Positions 22,022-34,800 of a stretch of DNA of 64,000 bases are shown piece after piece (the stretch's first letter is position 1; each line of letters opens with the position of its first letter). The stretch is taken from assembly GCA_023614405.1 (NCBI GenBank), contig CM042696.1, positions 332,311,211 to 332,375,210 on the forward strand, given 5' to 3'. Source of the stretch: Avena insularis. Taxonomy: Eukaryota; Streptophyta; Magnoliopsida; Poales; Poaceae. Below the pieces are notes generated by a model that had not been told where the DNA came from, did not search any database, and saw only the letters and a program-made list of their open reading frames with translations. A program made the translations under genes and the position numbers.

Positions 22022-22026
22022 TATAT
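22022..22026. repeat. target-site duplication of element F (TATAT)
   Basis: TATAT lies left of F and again at 36304-36308 on its right. The LTR of E continues across once one copy is removed. Confidence 0.9.
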
Positions 22027-25000
22027 TGTAACTACCTCGGACCCTACGCTCTAAGTTCAAGCCTGGATAAACCGGCAGTGGTTAAAATAGTACAGCGGGG
22101 GCCCAGGGGCCACCCACGTGTAGACCCGTCGGTCGTCCTAACCACTTCCAAGACATCGGGACAAGAGCGAGCGGCGTAGGTAACAGGCGAAGAGATCAAA
22201 TACATACACAAGTGAGTATGTATGCAAGCTACCTTACAACAGTTCTCAGAGCCATGCCATCCAAAAGAAATAGAAATATTGCAACGCCATACGGCAAGAT
22301 CCAAATATCCTAGATAGAGATAATAGTGTAGGATAGCTCCTCATACATCAAACATCAGAGTATCAAGCGAAAGCGGGAAACAAGATCCGAGTATGGACAA
22401 GAAGCAAATCGTCATAAGATGCCACATAAGTAAGCACATCCCACCCAAAGATCTCGCGGATTCCCATCCCCGGAATCTCTACACCGCGTGATCGTTGCCA
22501 ACATCATCTGTCTCCTCCACCCAGTATCCATCTTGCGAATACACCTGTTCATCTGAATCAAACAATTTATCGTGTGAGACCCTAGGGGTCCTCAGCAAGT
22601 CTTTATGCCTCTAAAGGGGACATAACCTGGGGTGACGCAATTGCAGCAAAAGATAATACTAACAAGTCTATAGATACTCGCTAACCATCCGCCTAACCAA
22701 TGATAGACGGATGTCCGTTAATTAGAAACAATAGTTATAACAGTATGAAGTAACAGATCCATCCTCCTTCTCGCTTACCAACGAGAAAGCGGACGAACAA
22801 CCCATCTGTTGGCAGTATTATTAACCATTCCATGAGTACTGCACTATTTACTTGTTAGGTATTTAGTCAAAATAAAAGCGGTACTTTAGTTATACTTGTC
22901 TATGATCGAGAAACTGTGCTCCAAGTCATCCATAACCGCGGACACGGCTTTCAGAAAGATTTACCCTGCAGGGGTGCACAAACAGCAACACACACACGAT
23001 CGACCTCGGAAAAACCAAATCAAAACCCAACGAGGCTTTCACGACAAAGCAATCACAGGATTCATAAAATATTTCAGGGGACCACCCTAATAAGCTACCA
23101 TAGCGAAGTTGGCGGCTCGAGACGGACCTGGGGTTTGCGTAGAACGGCTTATTTGGGAACCCGAAAATGTGACTAGGCTTGTCGATACCGCGAGATCATG
23201 CTGCGATCCCTAAACAGTACAGGTGCTCCACGCACAATCTTAAATAAAGAAGTAAAGCATGGCATAAGTACATGATAGTAATAAAGCCCCAAACTACTTT
23301 GTGGCCCCAAGAAATAAAGTACGAATCAAGCTCTGGCAAAGGGGGATTCATAGAGTCTCCCGTATATGGATAGTGCGAATAGTCAAGGAACAGGAATCAA
23401 GTACTCGGGGTCCTACGTGACACAAGTGAGCATGAAAAACCAAATAGCAGATATTGCCCACCGGTGCCTCTTTCATTAGTTATCCCATTACTACTCAGGT
23501 TAAGTTGTTTAGGTACCTCGTTATCCATCAGACTCTCACATACCCTACACATGCTGTTCTACGACTCGCATGGCTGAAACAACTCCTGTAGTAATGGCTC
23601 ATAGGATGGAGGAACAAGCTCGATGGGGTTTAAAAGTTAAAGGTTATGCAGTGCTTGGGATTCAATTTAATGCAATCGCGACTCAATGATGCAAGAATAA
23701 GATAGAGGCAATAGGTACTATATGTATGCAAGCATGTGGTAGTGCTTGCCTGGCAGCTCAGTTGAAGCGAGATACGGATCTGGGTAGTACTCCTGGGATT
23801 CCTGATATTTCCCCTGCTCGGCGTCTATTCGAAAGAAGAACCAAACAAACAAGGGCCAACGTAAATAAAGTGCAAAAGCATATAAATAAAATGCATCAAG
23901 CAAACAAGCATGCCATGATGAATGATGACAATTTACATGGCAATAATGTAGCATGGCATGGGTGAGGTGTGGGGTACAAGAATAAATCATTTTATTAAGT
24001 TTTAGTCATGTTTTGCTCCCATAACACTTGTTGTCCACTTAATATTTATATGATGCATGCTGCAATTCAGAATATGGAATGTATAAACAGAACGGGCTCG
24101 TCGTGCTGATCGATTTAGACATCTTATTTGTCAAATTTGGAGTTATAGATTTAAAGTTATTAATTAATTAAGAAAAGGCATTTTTAATGCAATTAAACAA
24201 TTTCGAAAAATTTAAATTGGTCAAACACTATTTTGCATGGCAGATTTGAAATCCTCCCATTTTTCTGATTCAAAAACATATGTTATTTGTCAAATTTGGA
24301 AATACCAAGTAAAAGATATTAATTTCTGGATATTAAAAACATATTTGCATTTTCTGAAATTATTTTTATTTGGAAAAGACTCGCAGAACTTTTTGTACTC
24401 AGGTGAGTCTAGCCCAAGTCACTGACGAGCGGGGCCAGCGCTGAGTCAACGCCGGTGGCGTGTTTCACTCTCTGAGGGCTTTTCTCACTCGGTGGATCTT
24501 ACCCACACTCACGACTAGCGGGCCCAGGTGTTGTGGACACACTGCATGCCAGGCGGGCTGGCGGTGACACGTGGGCGATCCAGGAGCACGGGGTGAAGCA
24601 AACAAAAGCCCAGGATTAAACTGGAAAAAGCTGGAGCTGAGTGGCTGACAGGTGGGCACGGCAGGGAGCGGCGTGTGATCGACAAAAGGTTAGGGGGGGT
24701 TCTGTAAGATAGACGCGCTCTCTGAAGAACGGTCGATGATGGACAGACGACAGAGCCTGGGATTCCGATGGATTGCAACGACGATTCCGACAAAGCTACT
24801 GCACGATTCGTGGTGACTCAAAAACAAAAATTGGAGAGGGATGATCACTCTACAGCTTTTGTCAAGGGAGGTTAGTCTAAGGAGGGACGTAGGGTTCGGC
24901 GTTCTGCGGGGAAACACAGGGTGAAAAATGGCCCGCTGCCACTGCCATAGCTGGTTCCCAATGGCGGCGAGCGCGATACAGGATGCACAAAACACACAGT

Positions 25001-26485
25001 GAGAGCGGGAAGGCGACGGGGTGATCCCCTCGCTGGATTCCCGAAGAAAAACGAGGAAGGGGCGGCCGAGGTGACGCTGGCGACGGCGACAGAGACGGGT
25101 TCTGCTGGGCTAGACGAGGGGGCTGGTCGGGAGTAGCTCTTGGCGGCCTGGGCTCCTTCCTGGCGAGGCGCTTCGACGCAGATGAAGAAGAGGACACGAT
25201 CCCACGGCTCAGCTCATCCTGTGGCTAGCCATGGCGGCCTCGCGGTATAGCGTCGGTGGCGTGGAAGAAAAGAAAGGAAGGGGGAAAACTAGGGTTCGAG
25301 GAGGCCTCAGGTTGGGGATAAGGAGGAAGGCTGGTGGGGTGCGGTGTGACGAGGGAGACGGAGGTGGACGGGGACCTGCCCGACTGCTGCTTTCCGTTTT
25401 CTGCCGAGAGAGAGCAGGGCGAGACAGCGCCAGGCGTAGAGAAGAAGAGGAACAGGGGTGGCGTCGGTATTTGTCTGTCTCGAACCGATACGGTCGGTGA
25501 AGGAAGGTTGGGCCGGAGGGTTGGGCTCTTCATTGTTGCTGCTTTGCTTGCCCAGAGGCTAGGCCTGGCTATCTGCTACAAAGCTGAAAACGCCATATGA
25601 CTGTTGTTTTTAGCAAAGAACAGATGCTTCCCAGGTTAGAATCAAAGGCCAGCACTCGAAACGGAAAAAGGATCGCAAGTTTTAGGGCATAAGATTTCTA
25701 CACACCAAGATTCAAAAGAGTTCAAAAGAGAGAAAGGAAGAGAGTTTTATGGACTTGCATGAATTAAACTTGGCCTAGTTTGTGAAAACCAACTAGCCTC
25801 AAAACGGAGAATTCCAACATCCCTCATATAATTTATGCTACATAGAAACCAAGCCTCAAACAGAGCTTCATTTAATCATGAGGTTATTGAATAGTAAGGT
25901 CTATATAGTGTGTATGTTCCACTATGTGTTACATGACCCCATCAAGTCAAATATCCTCACAATTAAACAGAGACATGATTTAAAATATAAATATGGCTTC
26001 TACTACCACATAACATGTAAAGGCGACCCGAGAGATTTCCATAGGAATGTTGTGAGAACAACATGTATCAAGGTATGGGAGCATGTAGACAAAAGAGAAG
26101 AACCATACCCATTGTCAGGATCTAGAGTTAAATTCCAAAGAAGATTCAAATACTCATGTTTGATTAGCAAGGTGGAGGTGAAGAAGGAAATTAAGTGTTG
26201 GTGGTAAAAGTGGATGGTGGAGTCTGAGAAAAGAGATGCCCCCATATCCACTTGGGCATTTAACAATTCATCAAGAACCAAATACAATATATCAAGAGGC
26301 AAATACAATTAATAAATGCATATGAGATAAGAACCAAATGAAAAGGGTTTTATATGATGCTCAAATGCAAGGTGGCATGATGACATGAGCATGATATAAT
26401 TATGATGCAACAATTATATGTAGGAAGTGGCATTTTTTTATTAGACCATGTAGCATTATAGATGTTAGATAGATGGGATGCTACA
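22027..26485 (-). repeat. element F 3' LTR (4459 bases)
   Basis: On the + strand it starts TGTAACTACCTCGG and ends GGATGCTACA. It matches 31851-36303 throughout. A GC-rich block at about 24880-25560 probably holds the transcribed leader start. It has about 50 bases near 23090-23140 that the other LTR lacks. Reading frames in it (for example 25878-26207 and 24877-25197) show no known domain. Confidence 0.92.
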
Positions 26486-26502
26486 ACTCTCCCCCACTAA
26501 AC
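26486..26502 (-). promoter_or_regulatory. element F polypurine tract
   Basis: On the minus strand GTTTAGTGGGGGAGAGT directly precedes the 3' LTR. It is the expected plus-strand DNA primer. Confidence 0.8.
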
Positions 26503-26522
26503 AGGAATCTCGCCCCGAGATT

Positions 26523-27600
26523 CTAGGAAGAAGAAGAAGACACGAAGAGGGTAGGATACTTGGCACGGAGCTCATCCTCACGTTCCCAAGTGGCTTCATC
26601 AACGGAATGGTGCGACCACTGCACCTTGCAGAACTTGATGGACTTGTTGCGAGTCCTTCTTTCTGTGACTTCTAGGATTTTTGTGGGGTGTTCTTGATAA
26701 GACGGGTCTTCTTGGAGATTGATGAGTTCATGGTCCACGGTCCTGCCGGGATCCTTGAAGCACTTCTTGAGTTGAGAGATATGGAAAACATCATGGACCT
26801 TGAGTTTTTCAGGGAGCTCAAGAGCATAAGCAACTTATCATCTTCTTCCACGAACTTTGAAAGGACCGATGTATCTAGGAGCCAGCTTTCCTTTGATACC
26901 AAACCGGTGCGTGCCCCTCATGGGAGTGACACGAAGGTAAACGAGATCACCAGGGACATACTCCATGTCCCTGTGCTTTCTGTCATAGTTTCTCTTCTGG
27001 CGACTTTGAGCAACCTTCAGGTTTTCAAGAATGATGTGAACCTTCTCCTTCGCTTGAGTTACAATGTCGGGGCCAAACAATGTTCTTTCACCTGCGCCCG
27101 ACCAACCAATCGGAGTTCTGCATTTGCGGCCATAGAGAACCTCAAATGGTGCCATCTTTAGACTTTTCTGGAAGTTGTTGTTGTAAGAGAATTCAGCATA
27201 AGGAAGGCATTCTTCCACTTCATGCCGAAAGAGATGACGCAAGCACGGAGCATATCTTCCAGAATTTGATTGATCCTTTCAACTTGTCCTTGCGACTGAG
27301 GGTGGTAAGCTATGCTGAAGTTCAACTTTGTTCCCAAAGCATTTTGGAAACTTCCCCAGAACTTGGAAGTGAAGATGCTTCCATGGTCTGAACTGATCTC
27401 AAGAGGAACCCCATACAGAGAGACAATTCTGTTGATATAGAGCTCAGCCAACTGAATTGCAGAAATTGTTTCCTTGACGGGAAAGAAGTGAGCCACTTTA
27501 GAAAGCATGTCGATGACAACAAAGATTGCATTGTTGCCCTTCTGCGCCCTTGGAAAACCAGTTAGGAAGTCCATCTCAACTTCTCCCATTTCCATTCCGG
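26523..27600 (-). pseudogene. element F integrase core and chromodomain, frameshifted
   Basis: The integrase core is split over three frames. The first (27595 down to 27158) has [13 protein letters not shown], the DHGSIFTSKFW block and YHPQSQGQVERINQ. A one-base loss near 27222 moves the frame to 27242-26838 ([33 protein letters not shown]). A further shift near 26840 leads to the last frame, 26738-26523, which ends in a chromodomain (IKFCKVQWSHHSVDEATWE). Chromodomains steer integration of these elements to particular chromatin. The breaks make the protein non-functional. Confidence 0.85.
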
Positions 27601-30144
27601 AGGCTTCAATGGCTGTAGAAGACCGGAAGGTTTCTGATGGACAGCTTTAACTCTGCGGCAGACATCACACTCCGAGACATACTTGGCACAATCTTGTTTC
27701 AGCCCAGGCCACCAGTATTGTGTTTTCAAGTCCATGTACATCTTAGTGCTGCCAGGGTGGATAGAAAGAACAGAATCATGAGCTTCTTTAAGAACTTGCT
27801 CTCTCAAACCCGGATACTTCAGAACGAACATCCGGTGCTCAAAGAATAGAGTGCCTTGGTCGTCAAGTTGGAAAGGTTCATACTTCGGAAGCTGAATCTT
27901 GGAGATGATGTTTTTAGTGTAAGGATCACCAAGTTGAATGGAGCGAACTTTTTCTTCCAAGACTGGTGTTGCCAGGAGGTTCAGAAGATACCCTTGATCC
28001 ACAATTTCAAGGTTGAGCTGACGGAATTCCTCGCACAAGAGAGGCTGTTGTTCTTCCACCATGAGGTTGTTGACATAAGCTTTTCGGCTGAGAGCATCGA
28101 CCATCACATTAGCTTTGCCAGGAGTGTAGTTGATGGTCAGATCGAAATCATTAATTGCTTCAATCCACCTCCTCTGATGAAGGTTGAGATCAGGTTGTGT
28201 GAAGATATACTTTAGACTCTTGTGATCAGAAAAGATCTCACAACGGTTGCCAAGAAAGTAGTGCCTCCATACTTTCAAAGCAAAGACCACTGTTGCGAGT
28301 TCGAGGTCATGTGTTGGATAGTTGAGCTCGTGAATTTTCAACTGACGAGAGGCATATGCAACGACTTGCTTTTCTTGCATAAGGACCGCACCCAATCCTT
28401 GCAAAGAGGCGTCATAGAATATCTGGAAAGGCTTTGATGTATCTGGAGGAATCAAGACTGGTGTGGAAGTGAGCTTCTCTTTGAGTGTTTCAAAGCTTGC
28501 TTGACATGCAGGAGACCAAAGGTATTTCTTGCCTTTCTTGAGGAGATCGATAAGAGGCTTCGCAATCTTCAAGAAATTTTGAACGAAGCGACGGTAGTAA
28601 CTAGCCAAACCAAGGAAACTCCGGACTTCTTTGACATTTTTGGGTGGAAGCCAGTCAACAATTGTCCGAACAGTTTCTGGGTTGACGGCAATGCCCTTGG
28701 CAGAGATGACGTGACCAAGGTAGGTGACTTTAGGCAGCCAGAACTCACACTTGGAGAACTTTGCATACAGGCGGTTCTCACGAAGCTTGTTTAGGACACA
28801 CCGAAGGTGTTCTTCATGTTCTTCCTTTGACTTAGAATAGACTAGAATGTCATCCAGATAGACCACAACAAACTTATCAAGATACTCCATGAAAACCGAG
28901 TTCACAAGCCTCGAGAAGGTGGCAGGTGTGTTGGTGAGACCGAAGGACATGACCGTGTACTCGTACAGGCCATAGCGAGTGGTGAAAGCTGTTTTGGGAA
29001 CATCTTCTTTGCGAATCTTGATTTGATGATATCTACTTCTCAAAACAAGCTTAGAGAATACCACAGCTCCAGCTAGCTGATCGAAGAGATCATTAATCCA
29101 AGGAAGGGGATATTTATTCTTGATGGTTTTAGCATTGAGAGCCCGATAGTCAACACAAAGTCTATCAGTCTTGTCTCGCTTCTTCACAAAGATGGTTGGG
29201 CTACCCCAAGAAGAAGTACTGTGCTGAATGAAACCCAACTTCTCTTGTTCATCAAGCTGGCGTTTGAGTTCAGCCAACTTAGCGGGACCCATTTTATAAG
29301 GCCGCTTGGAGATAGGAGCGGTTCCAGGTTCAAGCTCAATCACAAACTCGACCTCTCGGTCAGGAGGCATACCTGGTAACTCTTCAGGAAAAACATCTGG
29401 GAACTCACAGACCACCGGAACACTCTGAATAGCCTCCATGGCATCATCATTCAGAGCCGCCAAAGAGAAAAGCTGAATTGCAGGAGTCAGACTTGGGGAA
29501 TAGACTATATGGCCTTCAGGAATTTTCAGAGAAACCGAGCGTTCAGCACAATCAATCATAGCTGCATTTGCTATTAGCCAATCCATGCCCAAGATAACAT
29601 CAATGTCAGAATTGCCCAATTCAATGAGGGATGCCGGAAATTTTTTGTTTCCAATTTCAATTTGGTTCCCATGGCTTATTTGAGAAGCCTTCATAGTTGT
29701 CCCCGGTGATTGCACCCTAAGAACCTTGGACAAGGATTGAAGCGGAAGACCTTGTTGCTGAGAGAACCTTTGAGACACAAAAGAATGCGATGCACCAGTA
29801 TCGAATAACACTCGTGCAGAAACTGAGTTAACAGAAAGCGTACCCAACACAACTCCAGGTGCATGCTCAGCTTGAGCGACGTTGACACAGTTGGCACGAG
29901 CAATAGTGGACCTGGGCTTGGTGTTGATGTTGAGAGCCCGAGGTGGAGGTGCACGAACCATAGAAGAACTTGCTGCAGGTCTTGGAGGTGGTGGAGGAAG
30001 AGCTTTGTTGTTCATGGGACAACTCCAGTGTTGATGCCCAGTGTTCCCACAAGTGTAACAAGCACCAGGTGGACATGGAGCAGTGTAGCCAAGGACTCCG
30101 CCAAGCGCTCTAGGGTAGTTGTGGTTGTAGCCCCTAGGAGCCAC
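27562..30144 (-). CDS. element F Pol: zinc knuckle, protease, RT, RNase H, integrase N-terminus
   Basis: An open frame of 860 codons. In order it has a CCHC knuckle at residues 29-42 ([14 protein letters not shown]), protease with [10 protein letters not shown] (Asp about 115), RT from about 270, YLDDI at 429-433, RNase H ([12 protein letters not shown] to VDALSRKAY), and the integrase HHCC region near the end ([25 protein letters not shown]). It shares its frame with gag upstream (30172-30981) and is separated from it by one TAA. RT motif A reads FSKLVLRS where FSKIDLRS is expected, so a catalytic Asp is Val (residue 367). A frameshift near 27588 ends the frame. It is the best-preserved coding sequence in the window but probably inactive. 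Confidence 0.88.
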   Translation of the reverse strand: MAPRGYNHNYPRALGGVLGYTAPCPPGACYTCGNTGHQHWSCPMNNKALPPPPPRPAASSSMVRAPPPRALNINTKPRSTIARANCVNVAQAEHAPGVVLGTLSVNSVSARVLFDTGASHSFVSQRFSQQQGLPLQSLSKVLRVQSPGTTMKASQISHGNQIEIGNKKFPASLIELGNSDIDVILGMDWLIANAAMIDCAERSVSLKIPEGHIVYSPSLTPAIQLFSLAALNDDAMEAIQSVPVVCEFPDVFPEELPGMPPDREVEFVIELEPGTAPISKRPYKMGPAKLAELKRQLDEQEKLGFIQHSTSSWGSPTIFVKKRDKTDRLCVDYRALNAKTIKNKYPLPWINDLFDQLAGAVVFSKLVLRSRYHQIKIRKEDVPKTAFTTRYGLYEYTVMSFGLTNTPATFSRLVNSVFMEYLDKFVVVYLDDILVYSKSKEEHEEHLRCVLNKLRENRLYAKFSKCEFWLPKVTYLGHVISAKGIAVNPETVRTIVDWLPPKNVKEVRSFLGLASYYRRFVQNFLKIAKPLIDLLKKGKKYLWSPACQASFETLKEKLTSTPVLIPPDTSKPFQIFYDASLQGLGAVLMQEKQVVAYASRQLKIHELNYPTHDLELATVVFALKVWRHYFLGNRCEIFSDHKSLKYIFTQPDLNLHQRRWIEAINDFDLTINYTPGKANVMVDALSRKAYVNNLMVEEQQPLLCEEFRQLNLEIVDQGYLLNLLATPVLEEKVRSIQLGDPYTKNIISKIQLPKYEPFQLDDQGTLFFEHRMFVLKYPGLREQVLKEAHDSVLSIHPGSTKMYMDLKTQYWWPGLKQDCAKYVSECDVCRRVKAVHQKPSGLLQPLKPPEWKWEKLRWTS

Positions 30145-30171
30145 GGTGAAGGAGTTTGGTGGCCTTGCCGC

Positions 30172-30981
30172 TTAGCTTGAAGGTCTTGGTGGAGCCGGGA
30201 GCAACGGTGGGGTGTTAGGAACCCACACGCGGCGCTTAGAAGGAGCTGTCATAGCTGAAGAGCTTGCTGCGTCACGGCTATATTTCTTGGACTCCTCAAA
30301 CACTTGCCTACTTGCTTCCTCCTGTAGAGCTGTATGTTGGAGTTCTAGAAAAGACCCCGGCCTTGCATGAGTGATTGCATACTTGATAGATGCATTGAGC
30401 CCTTGCCTGAACCTCTTTTGCTTCTTCTTGTCATCAGAGATCTCATCGCCACCATACCGAGAAATATTCATGAAGTTTATGATATAGGTATTGACATTGT
30501 CATTGCCCTGCTTGAGGTTGAGAAACACTTCCTTCATCCTTTCCATGACAATTTCTGACAGATATTGCTCTTTGAAAGCCCCAGTGAACTGCTCCCAAGT
30601 AGGCTGAAAACCAGAGTGGTTTCCCTTTAGGTAATTCTCCCACCACAGAGCTGCATCTCCCTTCAGAAGGTGAGTGGCACATTTTACCCATTCTTGCTCA
30701 GGAACATCAGCAGTCATCAGCAACCTTGACATCTCACTCAACCAATCATCAGCATCAAGTGGCTGATCAGACACCTCAAAGTGGCGCGGGTTGAACTTTA
30801 GAAATCTTTTGATGTCTCCTCGCTTGGGAGGTGGAGGTAGCGGAACAAACTCATTCCTCCTGACACTTTCCTCAAAGCGTTGTTGCTTCTGTTGCATTGC
30901 TCCCAAGGCATTAGCAATACTTGCCAACGCAGCCCCCAGTTCAGGTGGTATGTCCTCCTCAGAACGGCGTGGTGGTGCCAT
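30172..30981 (-). CDS. element F gag
   Basis: A frame of 269 codons starts at the ATG at 30981, about 870 bases from the primer site. The gag core contains DADDWLSEMSRLLMTADVPE, then GDAALWWENYLKG, FKEQYLSE and FRQGLNASIKYA, typical of chromovirus gag. It ends at a TAA (30172-30174). Nine codons later the same frame continues as the pol ORF, so this stop is a single nonsense change in what was one gag-pol polyprotein. Confidence 0.9.
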   Translation of the reverse strand: MAPPRRSEEDIPPELGAALASIANALGAMQQKQQRFEESVRRNEFVPLPPPPKRGDIKRFLKFNPRHFEVSDQPLDADDWLSEMSRLLMTADVPEQEWVKCATHLLKGDAALWWENYLKGNHSGFQPTWEQFTGAFKEQYLSEIVMERMKEVFLNLKQGNDNVNTYIINFMNISRYGGDEISDDKKKQKRFRQGLNASIKYAITHARPGSFLELQHTALQEEASRQVFEESKKYSRDAASSSAMTAPSKRRVWVPNTPPLLPAPPRPSS

Positions 30982-31850
30982 CCTGTGATTGATATAAAAC
31001 TCAAGTCAGTACCATAATGGAGAATAATAATAATCCAAAATAGTACCAAAATGGAATTGACCAAGATTAAGGATACAAATTACTAAGATGATATTAAAAT
31101 ATCAACAAAGTTCAAAGCACCTAGAAGATATTAAGCATATCGCACACAACTGAACAAGGAGTGTGGTACACAAAGCTATCAAAGAAAAAATTTCCGCAAA
31201 TTTCGGCATTAAAATACCACTATATGCGCAAAACCACTTAACAAATCAAGATTAGTAACTCTACCAATTCAATATACCAGAGCGAATGATAAAAGTAGTG
31301 GTATGGTCGCGACTCCATCCCGAACTTAAATCATTACTCCGCACATGAATAAGTAAAACACATATCCCAACCCCTTCTTCTTAAGATGAACCTAAAGATT
31401 AGCAACTACGGAAACAAACACCCCAAACAGGATAGCGTCGGATAACAAAGAGTAAGACAGATCGCGTCGGTATACAATGAGTCAGATAGATCGCGTCGGT
31501 TTACAAAAACCTGTCGGTATGGAATGTACCAACAGTTGATAACCAAAAGGTAGATAGCGACAAAAAATTGGATGCAACAGATAGACAAAGAATTCAGACA
31601 CACACACATACAACCTATGGTACTACGGAACCCAGAACACGTGAATCCTAGTTTGAATTTTAGAAGAGGATTGAAAACGTTAGACTTCCTTACCAGAAAA
31701 GGGTGGGTGGGTGGGTAAGAAGAAAAATGGAAGCAGTCCTACTCTCACGTTTTGTTTTTCCCTAGTATACATAGCTACCAAAAATATTTGCTAGACTGAC
31801 AACGACCATTTGGCTGAGACCCTGAAGGGCGGGATGGCTCTGATACCAAT
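30982..31850 (-). other. element F leader and primer-binding site
   Basis: A non-coding 5' leader. The primer site, GGCTCTGATACCA on the + strand (31836-31848), is the initiator-Met type and sits next to the LTR. The leader has a two-copy direct repeat AGATCGCGTCGGT (31459 and 31488) and a GGGT run at about 31705-31718. No reading frame of note. Confidence 0.8.
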
Positions 31851-34800
31851 TATAACTACCTCGGACCCTACGCTCTAAGTTCAAGCCTGGATGAACCAGT
31901 AGTGGTTAAAATAGTACAGCGGGGGCCCAGGGGCCACCCACGTGTAGACCCGTCGGCCGTCCTAACCACTTCCAAGACATCGGGACAAGAGCGACCGGCG
32001 TAGGCAATAGGCGAAGAGATCAAATACATACACAAGTGAGTATGTATGCAAGCTACCTTACAACAGTTCTCAGAGCCATACCATCCAAAATGAATAGAAA
32101 TATTGCAACGCCATACGGCAAGATCAAAATATCCTAGATAGAGATAATAGTATAGGATAGCTCCTCATACATCAAACATCAGAGTATCAAGCGGAAGCGG
32201 GAAACAAGATCTGAGTACGGACAAGAAGCAAATCGGCATAAGGTGCCACATAAGTAAGCACATCCCGCCCACAGATCTCGCAGATTCCCATCCCCAGAAT
32301 CTCTACACCGCGTGATCGTTGCCAACATCATCTGTCTCCTCCACCCAGTATCCATCTTGCGAATACACCTGTTCATCTGAATCAAACAATTTATCGTGTG
32401 AGACTCTAGGGGTACTCAACAAGTCTTTATGCCTCTAAAGGGGACATAACCTGGGGTGACGCAATTGCAGCAAAAGATAATACTAACAAGTCTATAGATA
32501 CTCGCTAACCATCCGCCTAACCAATGATAGACGGATGTCCGTTAATTAGAAACAACAGTTATAACAGTATGAAGTAACAGATCCATCCTCTTTCTCGCTT
32601 ACCAACGAGAAAGCGGACGAACAACCCATCTGTTGGTAGTTTTATTAAACATTCCATGAGTATTGCACTATTTACTGGTCAGGTATTTAGTCAAATTAAA
32701 AGCGGTACTTTAGTTATACTTGTCTATGATCGAGAAACTATGCTCCAAGTCGTCCATAACCGCGGACACGGCTTTCAGAAAGATTTACCCTGTAGGGGTA
32801 CACAAATAGCAACACACACACGATCGACCTTGGAAAAACCAAATCAAAACCCAACATGGCTTTCACGACAAAGCAATCACAGGATTCATAAATTATTTCA
32901 GGGGGGCAGGGTTTGCGAGAACGGCTGTAAACGACTGGGAACCCGAAAATGTGACTGGGCTTGTCGATACCGCGAAATTGTGCCGCGATCCCTAAATAGT
33001 ACAGGTGCTCCATGCACAATCTTAAATAAAGCAGTAAAGCATGGCATAAGTACAGGATAGTAATAAAGCCCCAAACTACTTGGTGGCCCCAAGAAATAAA
33101 GTATGAATCAAGCTCTAGCAACGGGGTATCCATAGAGTCTCCCATATGTGGACAGTGCGAATAGTCAAGGAACATGAATCAAGTACTCGGGGTCCTACGG
33201 GACACAAGTGAGCATGAAAAAACAAATAGCATATATTGCCCACCGGTGCCTCTTTCATTAGTTATCCCATTACTACTCAGGTTAAGTTGTTTAGGTACCT
33301 CGTTATCCATCAAACTCTCACATACCCTACACATGCTGTTCTACGACTCGCATGGCTCAAACAACTCCTGTAGTAATGGCTCATAGGATGGAGCAACAAG
33401 CTCGGTGGGGTTTAAAAGTAAAGGCTATGCAGTGCTTGGGATTCAATTTAATGGAATCGCGAGTCAATGATGCAAGAATAAGATAGAGGCAATATGTACT
33501 ATATCTATGCAAACATGTGGTAGTGCTTGCCTGGCAGCTCAGTTGAAGCGAGAGACGAATCTGGGTAGTACTCCTGGGATTCCTGATATTTCCCCTGCTC
33601 GACGTCTATTCGAAAGAAGAACCAAACAAACAAGGTCCAACATAAATAAAGTGCACAAGCATATAAATAAAATGCGTCAAGCAAACAAGCATGCCATGAT
33701 GAATGATGCACATTTTACATGGAAATAATGTAGCATGGCATGGGTGAGGTGTAGGGTACAAGAATAAAGCATTTTATTAAGTTTTAGTCATGTTTTGCTC
33801 CCATAACACTTGCTGTACACTTAATATTTATATGATGCATGCTGCAATTCAGAACATGGAATGCATAAACAGAACGAGCTTGTCGCGCTGATCGATTTAG
33901 ACATCTTATTTGTCAAATTTGGAGTTATAGATTTAAAGTTATTAATTAATTAAGAAAAGGCATTTTTAATGCACTTAAACAATTTCGAAAAATTTAAATT
34001 GGTCAAACACTATTTTGGATGGCAGATTTGAAATCCTCCCATTTTTCTGATTCAAAAACATATGTCATTTGTCAAATTTGGAAATACCAAGTAAAAGATA
34101 TTAATTTCTGGATATTAAAAAACATATTTGCATTTTCTGAAATTATTTTTATTTGGAAAAGACTCGCAAAACTTTTTCTACTCAGGTGAGTCTAGCCCAA
34201 GTCACTGACGAGCGGGGCCAGCGCTGAGTCAACGCCACCGTGGCAGGACTCTCTGAGGCTTCTCTCACTCGGTGGATCTTACCCACACTCACCGACTAGC
34301 GGGCCCGGTGTTGTGGGACACACTCATGTGGGCAGTGAGCGGTGACACGTGGGCAATCCAGGGGCGCGGGGTGAAGCAAACAAAAGCCCGGGATTAAACT
34401 GGAAAAAGCCGGAGCTGAGTGGCTGACAGGTGGGCGCGGCAGGGAGCGGCGTGTGATCGACAAAAGGTCAGGGGGGTTTCTGTAAGATAGACGCGCTCTC
34501 TGAAGAACGGTCGATGATGGACAGACGGCAGAGCCTGGGATTCCGATGGATTGCGACGATGATTCCAACGAAGCTACTGCACGATTCGTGGTGACTCCAA
34601 AACAAAAATTGGAGAGGGATGATCACTCTACAGCTTTCGTCAAGGGAGGTTAGTCTAAGGAGGGACGTAGGGTTCAGTGTTCTGCGGGGAAACACAGGGT
34701 GAAAAACGGCCGGCTACCACTGCCATAGCTGCAGCAGCGCGTGCGGCGCTGGTTCCCGGCGGCGGCGAGCGCGATACAGGATGCACAAGGCACAGTGAGA

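Larger units (their letters stand above)
20479..22026 (+). repeat. element E 5' LTR, first part
   Basis: This is 1548 bases of the LTR, interrupted by element F. The last 89 bases are at 36309-36397. It is closely similar to the 3' LTR (41464-43118), with scattered substitutions. It contains a TATA box at 21699. Confidence 0.92.

Noticed and set aside
24877..25533. Ser/Pro-rich minus-strand frames in the F LTR as a captured gene
   Set aside because: Low-complexity composition in the likely transcribed leader of the LTR. The other copy differs by indels that break some frames. Not enough support.
25878..26207. 109-codon + strand frame present in both F LTRs
   Set aside because: The two LTRs were identical at insertion, so agreement is not evidence of coding. 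The frame is antisense to the element and has no domain.
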